A DNA stretch of 64,000 nucleotides from Euonymus europaeus (taxonomy: Eukaryota; Streptophyta; Magnoliopsida; Celastrales; Celastraceae), in contig OY756961.1 of NCBI GenBank assembly GCA_963580455.1, forward strand, positions 22,859,001 through 22,923,000, written 5' to 3'. The first letter of the stretch is position 1. Every line of letters starts with the position of its first letter. Below the pieces are notes generated by a model. The model worked only from the letters and a program-made list of their open reading frames with translations. It made no database searches and was not told the DNA's origin. Made by a program: the position numbers and the translations under genes. This document shows, one piece after another, positions 31,793-50,550 of the stretch.

Positions 31793-32993
31793 TTGTCTGC
31801 ATAGTCTCAAACTGTATGTCATGTCACTTTTTTTTATCAGTTTTGATGCTGTTGTTTTGTTTGAAATTGTCAATTGTAGTGAAAAATGATTTTAAAGTTA
31901 TGTTAAAATGAAACAGAAACGTTGTTTAGTTTTATTGTTAACCCGAATCAGTGACTAAATGCTCAAGTATATGCCTTCCATTGGAGAAGTGATGAATTGC
32001 TATTGGGAATTGGAGACATGAAGTGGAAGGAAATGTATTCGTTTCTCATGTGCCTGAATGTATGTCTTGAAAGTGGAAAGCATGATGTTAGAAACTGCTC
32101 CATTTTTGGTAAAAAATTATTAGCCGAAAGGGATAATCTCATAGGCTATGCATATGTAGGTAAACAATATCCATGCACAAAGCTACTGCTGCAGTGCATG
32201 GGATTATGGATAGGCAAGATGCTTTTCAGGAATTAAACTTGTGATGCTTAGTTGTCAAAATAGACTCTTGGGAGAATATCCTCCGTTCCTTTTTAAAAGA
32301 GAACCTATCGAGCTGGGAAGAAAAACATTATGGTCAGCAGAAGAGTAGGTAAGAGTGACTCAATAAGCAAAATTTGTCGGCCCATTAAAATTACATATTG
32401 GATCTCATTTTTATTACACAAAAATTAAAACACGTCTCAGCAAAATATAAATCTTTTTACATTTTCTCATTATTTTCCTATTAATAAACCATCTATTTTT
32501 TCGTTTCTCCATTCATTACTCTATAAAATTATATCAAAATTAATGTTAGATCTCATATCTTTTACAAAATGTCAAGTCACATACTCATTCACGTCATCAA
32601 AATACATCTCTTAATGTAGCCACATCAGCAAAACATCTTTAAATACGCCCACATCAACAAAAACATACATTTTTCATACATTATTCATTCTCCCTAAAAA
32701 TAGATCGCAATCAAACTAAGGAGAAGCCGTTTAGCTGTGGCATTATGAACAATTACAAATAACGGCATGTGAACTCTACATCAATCATTCAAACAAGAAC
32801 TTGAACTAAAAAAAAAATAATTTGACTACTCGATCTCCGACAACGGTCCGGAAACGTTATTGATTCATTGTGCAATCTTAAAAGCAATCATCGTATTCAT
32901 TCCTGTGGCTTTTATACCAGAACATAAAACCAACATAACTCAATGCAGTTTCTGAAAATCAAAGGACTGGACTGCACGGTGGCATCTTGCCCC
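31793..32993. other. Intergenic between convergent PFD6 and the transglycosylase-like gene
   Basis: 1.2 kb including both 3' UTRs. The right half holds a dispersed AT-rich repeat (32521-32700) also found at 61027-61200. No gene was seen. Confidence 0.5.
32521..32700. repeat. Dispersed AT-rich repeat, copy A
   Basis: Shares ordered phrases with 61027-61200, including CTCATAT..TTTACAAAA, GTCAAGTCACATAC, CACATCAGCA and TATACATTAT-like ends. Probably a diverged MITE or non-coding transposon segment; termini not identified. Confidence 0.5.
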
Positions 32994-35900
32994 TTACAAG
33001 ATGGTGCAGCTTCCTCCTCGATCCCTATCAAGAATACGACGAAGGATACCAAGTTAGAAGCTGAACAAGGAATTTTGTTTAGGCAACTTACGTCGGTGAG
33101 TCAAGAGGTTCAGACCTCCTTGTGCCTTCATAATCACTCAAAGCTCGTTCAAATTTCTGCCAAAGTGGACCATTCTCCTGCGCATCCACATTATTTGGGC
33201 CGGCAAGATAAGCCTGAACAACAAATTGTGGAGTTCTTTCCCTGCATTTCAAATTTTGAATCATCAAACTTTATCCACGAATTTTATAACCGAGAACCTT
33301 TTATTTCTCGCGAATTTTATAACCTACGTTCCTTCATATTCTGATAACCAAGCCATGTAGGCTGCACCGAAGTACATGGACACAAATGGCTTTGCCAAAT
33401 CATCAGCAGAATCAACGTTGTAAGCCCTATAACCCAACTCCCTGAATATAAGAAGAAGAAATCCAATCGCAATCATGAGAAATGGAAAAAAGAAAAAGAA
33501 AAGATTATTTAATTGAGGAGTACTAATCGTCACCCACAGCATTCTAAGGAAATAATCCCAAATGTAGACATGTCATTGTTCATATGAAAGAAATCAATCC
33601 AGTTTGACTCGATGCGAATTAATAAACGTTCTGTCATTGCGAAAATTTGGTTCCAGTGCCGAAAAAGGGAACTACATGGTGAAACTTTAAGCAGCAGTTA
33701 CCAAGACACTGTGTAACTTTTGAGTATTCTTGTTTGAATAATGAAAATTAGCTATGCAGTTTACCTACATGTAAATCCAGAATGCTGTAGAGTAGTCAAT
33801 TCCCATTATTCCAGTTCGGGGTGGAATCCCATTAACGAAACGCATGCTAACAATCTCTGCTAAAGCACAAAGTACTGTCTGTACAAAAACCAAATATCAA
33901 GAAAAGCAAATATTGGCCGCAAATAAGTTTCACAAGAATTAATCTTGAGGCCTAAGACACAGCAATGAGTGTCTTGTTTAGCAATAAACGCAATTGACCA
34001 AGACAAGCGAAAATTAGGCAAAACCAAAAGTTTGAAAGCAGAGAACGTTAAAATATTTCTAAGCAGCAACATCTCATTGACCAAACCTATTTTCGAGTTC
34101 AATTGAATTAAGTACTTACAGGCTTGACTCCCCTTTCACTGAAGTGTTTTAAGAGAATAATTTCTGCAACTCCCTGCAAGAAGTAGTAAATATCTATCAG
34201 TCAAATGCAAAAAAAACACAAATATATTTCACTCAGAGGGGGCGTGTTTTTTTTATATATATAATTTCCATCCATGTCTTTTTCGGTCTTACTCTTCTGT
34301 TTTAAGTATCTCCTAGGGTCCTGCCTGAATTTTCTAAGCATTTTGTATCACTGCAGTAATATCTCTATGTTATACATGTTCAAAGTTCAAACACTACAAT
34401 GATAATTCTCACACCTTATCTTCTACTAGTGCTACTCCCAACCTAGATTACATGGTATCATCTCTGATCACCTCTCTCTACATGTTCCACTTGACCTTAG
34501 TAGCTTCTGTGGTAGAAATATAAAATCTCAAGAGAGCAGAAAATCACAGTTGATACATGCGTTCAAAGTTTTGGCAGCAAGTTTTATTTAGATCACATTT
34601 CACCACACATGAGCACAATGTACAAGGATAAAAGAAACTTGTCCCATAGAACCATAGTATCAATGGTAAACATAGTCAAATTTTCATGATACTCAAGGAA
34701 GTCTATGGTGGAAAGAAAAGGGCTTGAGAAAGAGGAAACAGAGAGAATGTCCATCTCTATTGACTCATACCTTCAGTTCTACACGGGAAAGATAAGGTCT
34801 CCGCTTTGCATCAAGGGAAAAGCGCACTTTACCATGTTTTTCTCCCGACTTGGTCCACTCTTTTAGAACATCAGGTTGATTCCACATGTCTTCCATGTCT
34901 TCAGGACTAGCTCTAGACTCCCATTGGATATGACGAACAGCTGCTTGCTCAGAAAAGAAATAAAGCAAAGCATTCAGGCTAAATAAAAATTAAGGGAATT
35001 GAAGGCAATGGTATAATGCTATGCTTGCAAATATAATAACAAAATTTTAAGTCAAGTGAAATAAAGTTATAACCAACAGATGAAACACTAAATTTCTGAT
35101 AGTATTTATCAACTTTACCAGGGTGCTACTTCATTTCCACCACCTTAACAGACAAAAAAATACACAATCAACACAAGCCTTTGAGAATAATAGTTTTAGC
35201 TTCTAAGTGGAATGCATAGTAATCAGAGAAGGATCATATAGAAGCACAGAGAAACTTATAATTTGTGTAATGATCGGTGGCAAAAGGAACTGGAAAATTA
35301 GATTAGAAAAACTACCCCCAATTTAGGTTGGAATCAAAGCAATTGATATGAAAATATTGTGGACATGCATAATGTAACCTGAAGATAGAAAGAAAATTTA
35401 TGGAAATGCTCATGGATATTGATAGAATAAGCATTCAAACTTGAATCAAGAAAATCCTAACGAAGCATGCTGAAATATTCAAAAACTCAATTAACCCTAA
35501 ATTTGAGATAATGGAACTTTAACAATGATATTTAACATTACAGGAATTTTGTATGCAATTCAAAAGTGGATATCCTAATAACCAATTAGATTCGCATTAA
35601 ACTTCCGTTTGTATGTTTTCAACCTGGAGTCTGACAAATAGGTGAATAAAAATCATCTATCACTCAACTTGGATTAATTTTGTCAAGGCACAAGAGTCCC
35701 ATTAAGGCAACAGTAAGTATCCAAAGAAGAGAGAAAAGGTAAAACCTGTGTTTGAAATAGGCGCAGTCGAAACAGAAGCATCAATTGGTGCATGATCACT
35801 GGCAGAAAATTTTCTGCATGATGATAATACTACTAAAATTAATCTAATATTGAAAACCTTTGAGGAAAGTATTCTCCTTTAATATGGCATTACTACAAGC

Positions 35901-38900
35901 ATAGTACGATAGTAGTATCACCCATTACTTTGGTAAATGAGCATAAGAGCAAAGAAGACAGGTAAATAAGTTGGGAAGTAGCTCAGAATATCACCAAGCT
36001 ATAATTACGAAATTGCAGATACAAAGCTCTTCGAGTTTGGATAGGAATATAAGAAGCGTAGCACTCTATTGGAAGTTGGGACTATGCCGTGCTACTCAGC
36101 TACCTTATCCTCAGGCAGAACACAAAAACAAAGACAAATAATCATCTCTTTTTCTAATGATAATGGAAGTTTAAGAAATAAAAACTTCTTTAGTAAAAGC
36201 TCTCAAAAGAAACCACGTGATGGGGTTGCAAATCTAGATACATTCTGCACAATATATTCCACAGTACCATATACTCTCTGCAATTTCAAATGTTCCATTA
36301 TTTTAAATACTTGGAAGATTCATGACTTTAGACAATATAACCCAAAAAAAATATCTGCTCCAAAATATTAAAGCAATAAAAGAAAATGAGACACGAAAGT
36401 TCTTAAATGACAGCGCGCGCACACAGACACATATATATTATTTGGATTAGCAAACCTCTTTTTAAAATTCAGGAAACACAAGGCCGAGCTTGATATAAAT
36501 AAATGCTATTAAGGAACAGAAACAACTACCTCGTCGGAAGACTCTCATTGACCAAAAGATAACGATTCCAATATGGAGAAGTAGACTTATGGGCTGCCTT
36601 TTTCGTACCTCCTTTATATGCCCTAACTACAAATTCTTCATTTCTTTCCCTGCAGAGAAGTTCGCTTATGTTGATGCTTCATCATCACAGAACTCAAAAA
36701 TAGGCAGATAAAGCTAAAAATTTTGGCGGGCAAACATTTGGTCAAAGTTACTTACATTTGGTCAAAGTTAGCTAAATATTTAAGGTAGGCAGCACCAAAG
36801 TAGATGTTCACAAAAGGCCTGTACAGAAGGTCTGGATTTCCTTCCACTTCATACGACCGGTAACCTAATTCACTGTGAGCAGGTTGTCATTTCCTTAAAA
36901 ATTCAAATATATAAATAAGATAAAATGCAGAGAGTCCTCCATAGAAGGTAGCATGCCCAAAGAAGGTTGAGAAACTATCAAACTGTTACCTGACCAACCA
37001 CTCAGCAGTTTTTGGTGATATTTGCATTATCCCCACAGTGGTCTGCTTGGTTTTACGATCATACCGCATAGCAAGGATCTGCCTGTCACTTTCAAGTTCA
37101 GCAAGAGCACAAAGCATATCCTGGAGAGAAAGGAGATGATTTCATAGTTCGAACATTAAAATGAAAAATAGTATTAGTGGAGAGCAGATCTAATTGGAAT
37201 AAATAGATAAAGAGAACTAGCGGATTCCAACTACTTTCTCTTATAGATTCATGTAAGCTTATCCCAAATTTATTCAGATAAATCCTACGTAGATAATGAT
37301 GAACACTTCAAGGGAATTGCAACATAACTTATTACTCAATTAATCACCCAGTAAGGTTTGCTATAATATTTTGCAATAAACTCAAAAAGACACAGAGAAT
37401 TCAGTAATCAACAGCATTTCAATATATAAGCTATTGACTTCTATTTCTGGATATTATTTCAACAAAATGCCAAAATCTTCAAATTCTAAAGTCTACATTC
37501 CATCTGGTCCCAACTTCGGCTGCCTATAGTCTTGTCTGAGAGTATTGGGTCCTAGGACTTAATATGTTACTGGTTCAGTTTGTTTAGCTGTCAAATGTAG
37601 AAAAAGCCTGCAATTGACCACAAGATAGTAAGCGAAATCTTGGGGGAAATGGCATATGGAGCCATGCACAGCGGAAAAGCCTTTGTGATTTGGAAGAACC
37701 TTTAGGCTAGAACAGTAAAATGACACTGGGTTTTCCAAAGATGTCATTCCCCTCATCCTCTTTTTCCACTAGTTCAGAGAGAAATTGATACATATCTCTC
37801 AATAACTCCATACACCTTTCTAGACTTGACTCTCTTCTTTCTTTTTTGATGAATTTTACTTGAGTCGTTTAACACAACGTACACTAACATGAAGTCCAAC
37901 AAATCAAAGTTTTATGTTTAGGATGTCCTAAATCTAATAAATGAAAGTCATTGGAGACAATCTCATAACTTTCCTGCCCGTAAAATCATAATAAACTAGA
38001 TAAAAACAGAGCTGTCTGTCAGATGGGAATATACCAATGAGGAAACATATTGATATATTCCCCTCAGGACAAAAAAAAAAGCCCTTCTTACTACCATATT
38101 GCCCATCATCTACGGTTTCAAATTTAAATAAACAATATGGAACCCATCCCCTTGGTGGTTACCCTCCTTTTCTTTTTTTATAGGGAAGAAATTTACTGGA
38201 AGGGAACAACTGGGGTGTCATCCAAGTACAAAAGAATGATTACAATGTAGCAAATATAAATACTATCTAAAACATACCAAACTCCATTGTTGCATTCTGC
38301 CAATGTAGGATAAGTTGACTGAATGTCGAGAATTTTTGCCAAAAAAGTGTAAATAACATCAATGCTCTCTGGTTTATCTCCAAAAAGATTGTGGAGTTAC
38401 TAGGCGATAAAAACTACACTACTCCTTTTGTTGATGTGGAAGACCAGGATTTTGACAAGTGACAACTTGTATAAATTCAATGATTCCCAGTTCCCACGTG
38501 TTTAAAATACCTAATATGCATAAAGAGTTTCTTTAATTTTGAGTGGCACTAAGCTTCTCTATGTATGAGGCATTGCTCATTAGCATATACAAGAGGCATA
38601 TGTATGGCAGACTTCCATATGATAACTAAGAGCACAAAGGGTATAAAAACTTGCATGCTGTTTTAGAAGAAGGCATACCGGATCAATCTCTGAATCAAAA
38701 TGTCTGCCGACAATAATATCAGCAACAGCCTGAAAGAACACATTACGACACGTGGTTATATATTATAGGGTAACAAGGTCAGATCAGAAGCAGGCACCCA
38801 GGAATCTGACAACCAGCAGTACGATAATTCAAAACTTTTTACTAAGATTTCAAAATATGAAATGGCGATAATGTCAAAAATAATATATAACAGTAATAAA

Positions 38901-39215
38901 TAAAGAATGCCAAGTAGGAGCACTGAAAAGCTATGATTGATATGGTAAGTGATATCTAATACTGGTTAAGATTTCAACTCAATGAAGGCAACTTGGCAAG
39001 GATTACTATAAAATGGATTAGTGCTTTATTGAAAAGCTTACCCTCATCTCGGTCTGCGTCAAATAGTTCTGTCCGTCAGGATCTCGTGAGAGATGAACTT
39101 TTTGACCTATAGTTTCTCCAGCATCTAACCATTCAGTTCTCACCTCAGGCCTCCTCCACATTGCTTCCATGTCCTGAGGATCAACACAGTCATCCCAATA
39201 CTTGAAGCTGACCAT
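32994..39215 (-). CDS. Tandem lytic-transglycosylase-like (SLT fold) protein with C-terminal CaaX box
   Basis: Twelve exons, in transcript order: 39215-39042, 38729-38679, 37120-36990, 36872-36756, 36649-36530, 35813-35746, 34940-34771, 34173-34120, 33878-33769, 33441-33328, 33241-33092 and 33024-32994; 429 residues, all borders GT-AG. The protein is two homologous halves (1-220 and 221-420). Each half starts with a domain of about 58 residues (VSFKYWDDCVDPQDMEAMWR; VRHIQWESRASPEDMEDMWN) that I do not recognise. A region with the motif order of bacterial SLT/lysozyme-like transglycosylases follows. In half one these are ALAELES with Glu85, GIMQISPKTA (105-114), NIYFGAAYLKYL and VVRAYKGG (165-172). 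Half two keeps YFGAAY and VVQAYLAGP but has Val305 at the Glu position. The chain ends Cys-Thr-Ile-Leu, a geranylgeranylation-type CaaX motif. There is no signal or transit peptide. Substrate and function are unknown; fold assignment is by motif. Confidence 0.85.
36736..36775 (-). repeat. 20 bp direct duplication across a splice donor
   Basis: Read on the minus strand, TAACTTTGACCAAATGTAAG occurs at 36775-36756 extended into the intron and is immediately followed by TAACTTTGACCAAATG again. The first copy carries the exon end and the donor (AT|GTAAG); the second copy is wholly intronic. Confidence 0.85.
38160..38255. repeat. Possible LINE 3'-end remnant in intron
   Basis: The phrase GGGGTGTCATCCAAGTACA with a nearby T-rich tract resembles the common plant LINE tail (AACCCAAGTACA-type). 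A similar phrase, GCAGTGCAACCCAAAGATAC, is at 57672-57691. Weak evidence. Confidence 0.2.
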
Positions 39216-40545
39216 CTTTCCAACACTGTTGGACCTTTGTTATTCCATCTATCAACAAAAAAAATGTGAACTTTCAATATGTGGATAATGCAGAGAAAAT
39301 ACACATAAGAAAGATATCACACAAGCAAAAGAAATAGATTAGCCTATATTCTTGAAATTAGTCCCAACAGGCAAGGTAATTGCTGTGAAACTCAAATATC
39401 ACAGTACATTTCTTTTTTTCCCTATCAAAGGGAAGGTAAAATAACCTTATCAAGTATCAACACAATCAAAAAAAATATCCAATAAAAAATAACTTTATCA
39501 ACTACAAAATATACTATTATTTTGACATAATCTTTTGAAAAATCTCAAGAAAATGTTCACCCAAGGACATATGAAGTTATGAACTAGAAAATAATTGGGA
39601 GAAACACACTCATCATATAATTTTCAGTGTGCAATCAATTAACTATCATGTTCAACATGATTATAGGACAAATAAAGGTAAGCAATGAAGAGGCTTGAAA
39701 TTGCAGATGATACTTCTTTTAATTATATCGAAGAGGCAGATGAAATGTATACTAACGCATCCACGGGTACAAATCAAAAACCTCGCTCTTCACCCCATTT
39801 GGCTACAAGGCGTTTGAAAAGGGTACACAAGATTACAGCCGTATTCTGTCACAAGCCATCAACACAGCAAGCATAACATTTCCACTGTTCCAGACAAAAA
39901 ATAAAGCTATGTCATTGAATCTCCAACCTAGCCATTCTTGTTCGTCTCATTTCTAAGATATAGCATCTTTCCCATTAACATAAACGAAAAGCAAAACCAA
40001 GTCCTAAAAGAATCATCCTCTTATTTCTTATGCAAGATAAAGAACAGCAATTTCTCTGATGGATGAATCGTGATCCATGAATGGAATGAGAAAGCTATAT
40101 TAGAAATGTTAATCCATAATCAACCAACAGAAAACTCGAAATTATTTGACTTGCATTTCATAGAATTGGGGTCTTCAGAATCAAACTGATCGAGTACCCC
40201 CACCCAACCCACCCCCCATCCCTGCCATATAATTCAGCTTCTCCTAAACTAATTTGAGAGATTAAAATGATCAGTAGGATCAAGATTCTCAAACCAAAAG
40301 AACTTTCGTTGCTAAATGCACATGGGCACCCTCATAACAAGAAGCATGCATATAGATACACTCATGCAAAAATTCCACCCAAGAATCTAATAATATAAGC
40401 AGATTTTCAAGATTTCACAAGAACCCAATTGTCATTTCACGAAATTCAATCAAAAACATCACCGCCAACTTTAAAGAAAACCCAAATGATTAAAGAAACC
40501 AATACATATGCAGGCGTCCTTGCACACAAACGCCAATAGAGATAA
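39216..40545. other. 5' flank or 5' UTR intron of the transglycosylase-like gene
   Basis: Minus-strand sequence just upstream of the ATG has an acceptor-like pattern near 39240, so a 5' UTR intron is likely. The small open frames here have no family resemblance. Confidence 0.35.

Positions 40546-40547
<2 letters not shown>

Positions 40548-40594
<47 letters not shown>
40548..40594. repeat. Compound (TA)n(GA)n microsatellite
   Basis: About 14 TA units followed directly by about 9 GA units. Likely length-polymorphic. Confidence 0.95.
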
Positions 40595-41859
40595 CCATGC
40601 AGAAGGAATAAATGGGATGTTCTGGTAGGAACAAACAAAAAGGGAAGAATAGAAAGGACAAGAATCGCGTCTCTCTTCTTGCATAGCAGATAGGTATATA
40701 TATATTGATCGATTTGAAAAGAATAATGAACGCAGAAACGAGAATAAATTATATAGATGAAAATTAAAATCTAAAGCCATTTAGCTTTTACATATTTTCT
40801 AGTATTACCAAAATCTGAGGGTTCCCCATTAATGTTGCCGGGATATTGGTCTCCAGCTTCTCTGGGGCTGGGAAGGGATGCATGGTTGCTCTTTGTTATG
40901 CATTGCGGGATGCCACGCTGTCACTGCTGAAATGCTGGTTTCGGATAAAAAACAAACACTTTCTTTGAGTTTAAAAAAATAATTTAAATTAACTATAATT
41001 TTTATGAAATTATTCTTTTATTTTGCCATTATTCATAAGACCCATAACCTCAAAGTGATTTATATACTTTATCTTAACATTTAACTGTTATAAAGGAAAT
41101 ATTTATTTTTTCTATAAATATGAGGGATATTTTTATTTTCCTCAAATATAATAGGGTGTTTATTTTTTTATCTAACACGAGACACGATATATGTACTTTA
41201 TCCTTTAATTTATATGTTATATTATTTAAATAAATCAACCTAGTGCAAATCAAACAAGAGCGAGCCTCTTTGCCTAACTTATATACTTATAAATTTATAC
41301 AATACACGCTTGAAAAATAGTTATTGTGAGTTTTCATATTTGGTCTTGGGCTTACGACAACCCTCCTTCTTTATTCGGGTTTGAGAGCGACTATAGTCGG
41401 ACAGATTTTAATGGGTTCTCGGTAAAAATAAATAAATAAATGACTCATTCAAAATACAAAAATGTTATAAAATTCAATTTTTATTAGCCCAACTCAACTC
41501 AACTCTACATGGCACTCTATGTAGGTGGATCATGTTGGACTTTTTCAAAAATCAGTTAATAATATTAATTTCTTCATAAACGAAACTTTAAAATGTTTTA
41601 TCTCTCAAAATATATGTTAGATTTCGAAAAAAATTACATATTCGAACTCAACGAGTAAAAATCTTTCTAATAAGACCTGTTGTCAATAGTTTTTCCTGCA
41701 TTTTTTCAATTACATTATTTTTAAAAACAATGTAATTCATATGTATGATGTGTAAATTGTTTATTCGAGCTGAAATTTTATCACACTATGATAGTATAAT
41801 ATATATTGATTATTTTTTTGCATTTTTATTGAAATTACGTTGGGTTCTCAAACTCGTTA
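40595..41859. other. Intergenic, AT-rich
   Basis: A GC-richer patch at 40815-40945 may be the minus-strand 5' UTR exon and promoter of the transglycosylase-like gene. The rest is AT-rich with no recognised gene. Confidence 0.35.
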
Positions 41860-42155
41860 GGGTATAGTAGTTAGGACCCTAGGGTTTAGCACTTGGGACA
41901 TTTAAGATTTTTTAGCAATTCCATCGGAGTTTAGTGAATCTGAGCCTTTTAGGTTACAGCTTGAAAATTCAATATATGAGTCCGTTGGGGTTTAACAAAT
42001 TCGTTCCCTTTTGGGTTTATAACACTTATTGTTTAGGTTATAGCATGAATATTCGATACACGAACCCGTTAGGGTTTAGCGAATCTATTCATCTTAGGGT
42101 TTAACACTTATTGTTTAGGTTACAACATGAAAATCCAATATACGAGTCCATTATG
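41860..42155. repeat. Minisatellite with 82-84 bp unit
   Basis: At least two full units (41978-42061 and 42062-42143) carry CCGTTRGGGTTTA, GGGTTTA.AACACTTATTGTTTAGGTTA and CATGAA.ATTC. A more diverged partial unit precedes them (41860-41977) and a truncated one follows (42144-42155). The unit contains telomere-like TTAGGGTTTA phrases but is not a telomeric array. Confidence 0.75.
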
Positions 42156-43740
42156 ATACGCATAAATAAACACTAGAACCCACGTATTAGTACCTAAAAA
42201 AAAACAATGTAATTAAGAATGACTAAATAAAACATTTTGATGATAGATCTTGTTAGATAGATTTTTACTTGCTGATTATGGATACGTAATTTTTTTCAAA
42301 ATTTAATATGTATTTTAAGAGGGAAAGTGTTTTAAATTTTCGTTGAAGAAAAAAATGTGCTATGAATTTTTCAAATGAAATGTTTTATTTTTTAAAATTT
42401 TAATTTTCTATATTTATTTACTTATAAAATAGATCATGTAAATTTGGGTTAATATTGAATTATAAAAACTTTGGCTATTTAATACCACCCTTCAAAATAA
42501 TGTATTATTGTTCATTACATACAATATAACATGCCAATTTGGAGCTTAAGAAAAATAAAAAAAACCTGCCTCTTGGCTTGGTACAACCGTCGAGAAAACG
42601 CCAAGCCACCTAACCCTAACCCCAAGTTCACAACCGTGGATTTATTAAAAGTAACAAATCCCAAATTGTGGGCTCCGATGGAAGATCTTTCAAAATCAGA
42701 AACAAAAAAGGCCCAAAAAGGGCCCACGACCACGATGGACTGAGATGTCTAAACTTTTTGAAGGACGCCAGGCTGGGACTACATGACAAACTCACCTGTA
42801 CGTGATTAACAGAGAGTATTGGAAATGGCCCGATGCAACCGTTCCCATTTTCAATATCATGAGCTTCCGTATTTGGATTATATTCTCATTAAACCATCCA
42901 TTTACTTAATTTATGTAAAAAATATTTTTTTGATGAAATGCACAAAAGTATTAGAATCATATATATCATCAGAAAAATAAATTTATTCATGAAGAGTAAT
43001 TCTTGATTACCTTATAGGTTACTTTAATGAAAATAATAAGAATAATATTTGAGATCTTCAAAATATATTCCTCATTTGATCCTATTTGACGGTTATTGCA
43101 CATAACACGTAAATTTGGGAATAAAATATATATCATGTTTTGAATGAATATAATTATACTTAAATAATAAATTACATTTAGTTCTTACTCAAATTATAAA
43201 ACAATACTCAACGATGACTTATCATATTTTAAAAATAGTTGAGATCTATTTTTTTTTAGTTTATGAAATTATATATATTTTTAAAGGATATCTTAGAAAT
43301 AATTAAATGATAGCTTGACACTTGAGTAGTCACTAGTCATCCTCTCAAAATTTAGATATTATGGATTCAAGTGAGGAGGATAGATTATTTCTTGAAGTAT
43401 GTGTCAGTTTGAGTAGGGTCCAAAGCACATAATACCTTACATCCACAATCATGATTTTTACATCTACAAAATGATTTGTTAAAAAATTATATAAAAGAAT
43501 AGTAGATACTTTATAAAACAAAATTTGGTCTTAGTGCATAACATGTATGTCATATTTTTTAGTGTAATATGTCTGATAGGAGTGTAATAATTATAAGAGT
43601 AATTAATAATACTAGAATAAACAAAATAAATTTTTATATTTAATAAGTATGTATATTATTTATCGGATAATTTTTTCATATTTTTTATATAGTAATTATC
43701 TATGAAGAGAGTCGAGTAATCATTATCATAATGTTACACT
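42156..43740. other. Intergenic, AT-rich
   Basis: Long AT-rich spacer upstream of GAPCp. Short open frames around 42515-42743 have no family resemblance. Confidence 0.5.
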
Positions 43741-43801
43741 CTTATTTATTATGTTCTCATCATACACACCAAACCTTAGCGGGAAGCATTTTTGAAGTAG
43801 C

Positions 43802-43810
43802 ACACGTGGC
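43802..43810 (+). promoter_or_regulatory. ABRE/G-box in the GAPCp promoter
   Basis: ACACGTGGC, a strong abscisic-acid-response/G-box core (ACGTGGC), lies about 310 bases upstream of the GAPCp start codon. Known links between plastidial GAPCp and ABA response make it plausible, but regulation is not shown by the sequence alone. Confidence 0.4.
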
Positions 43811-44121
43811 AGTAATCGCGATAGGGCACACGAGATGCCGAGCTCTCTCGTTTGCACTATACAACAACCCATCCGTATTTCTTTTCTCGTATTTGCAGGA
43901 GAGAAAGGAAAGAGAGACCCGTTTTGCTTCATAAGAAGCTCCGCTGAAAAGAAAAGAAAACCACTACTTTTATTTTTAAAAAAATTTATTGTTTTTAAAA
44001 GCACGTTTGCTTTCATTTCGGTTCGCAAACTCTCGAAAGCCAACCAAGATTTCTCTCCTCTCTTCTCTGAATAGTTGTTGTGGTTGGTAGGGTTCAGGAG
44101 GTTGTTGTGTACTCGTGTTCA

Positions 44122-50550
<6,429 letters not shown>

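Noticed and set aside
32994..39215. Bacterial contamination or recent horizontal transfer for the transglycosylase-like gene
   Set aside because: Twelve plant-style exons with GT-AG borders and a eukaryotic CaaX motif rule out contamination and argue against recent transfer; ancient origin remains open.
40446..40780. Open frames across the TA/GA microsatellite
   Set aside because: The translations are dominated by the IYIYIY and SLSLSL repeats of the microsatellite.
41860..42155. Interstitial telomere array
   Set aside because: The TTTAGGG-like phrases are part of an 82-84 base unit and do not occur as a tandem heptamer run.
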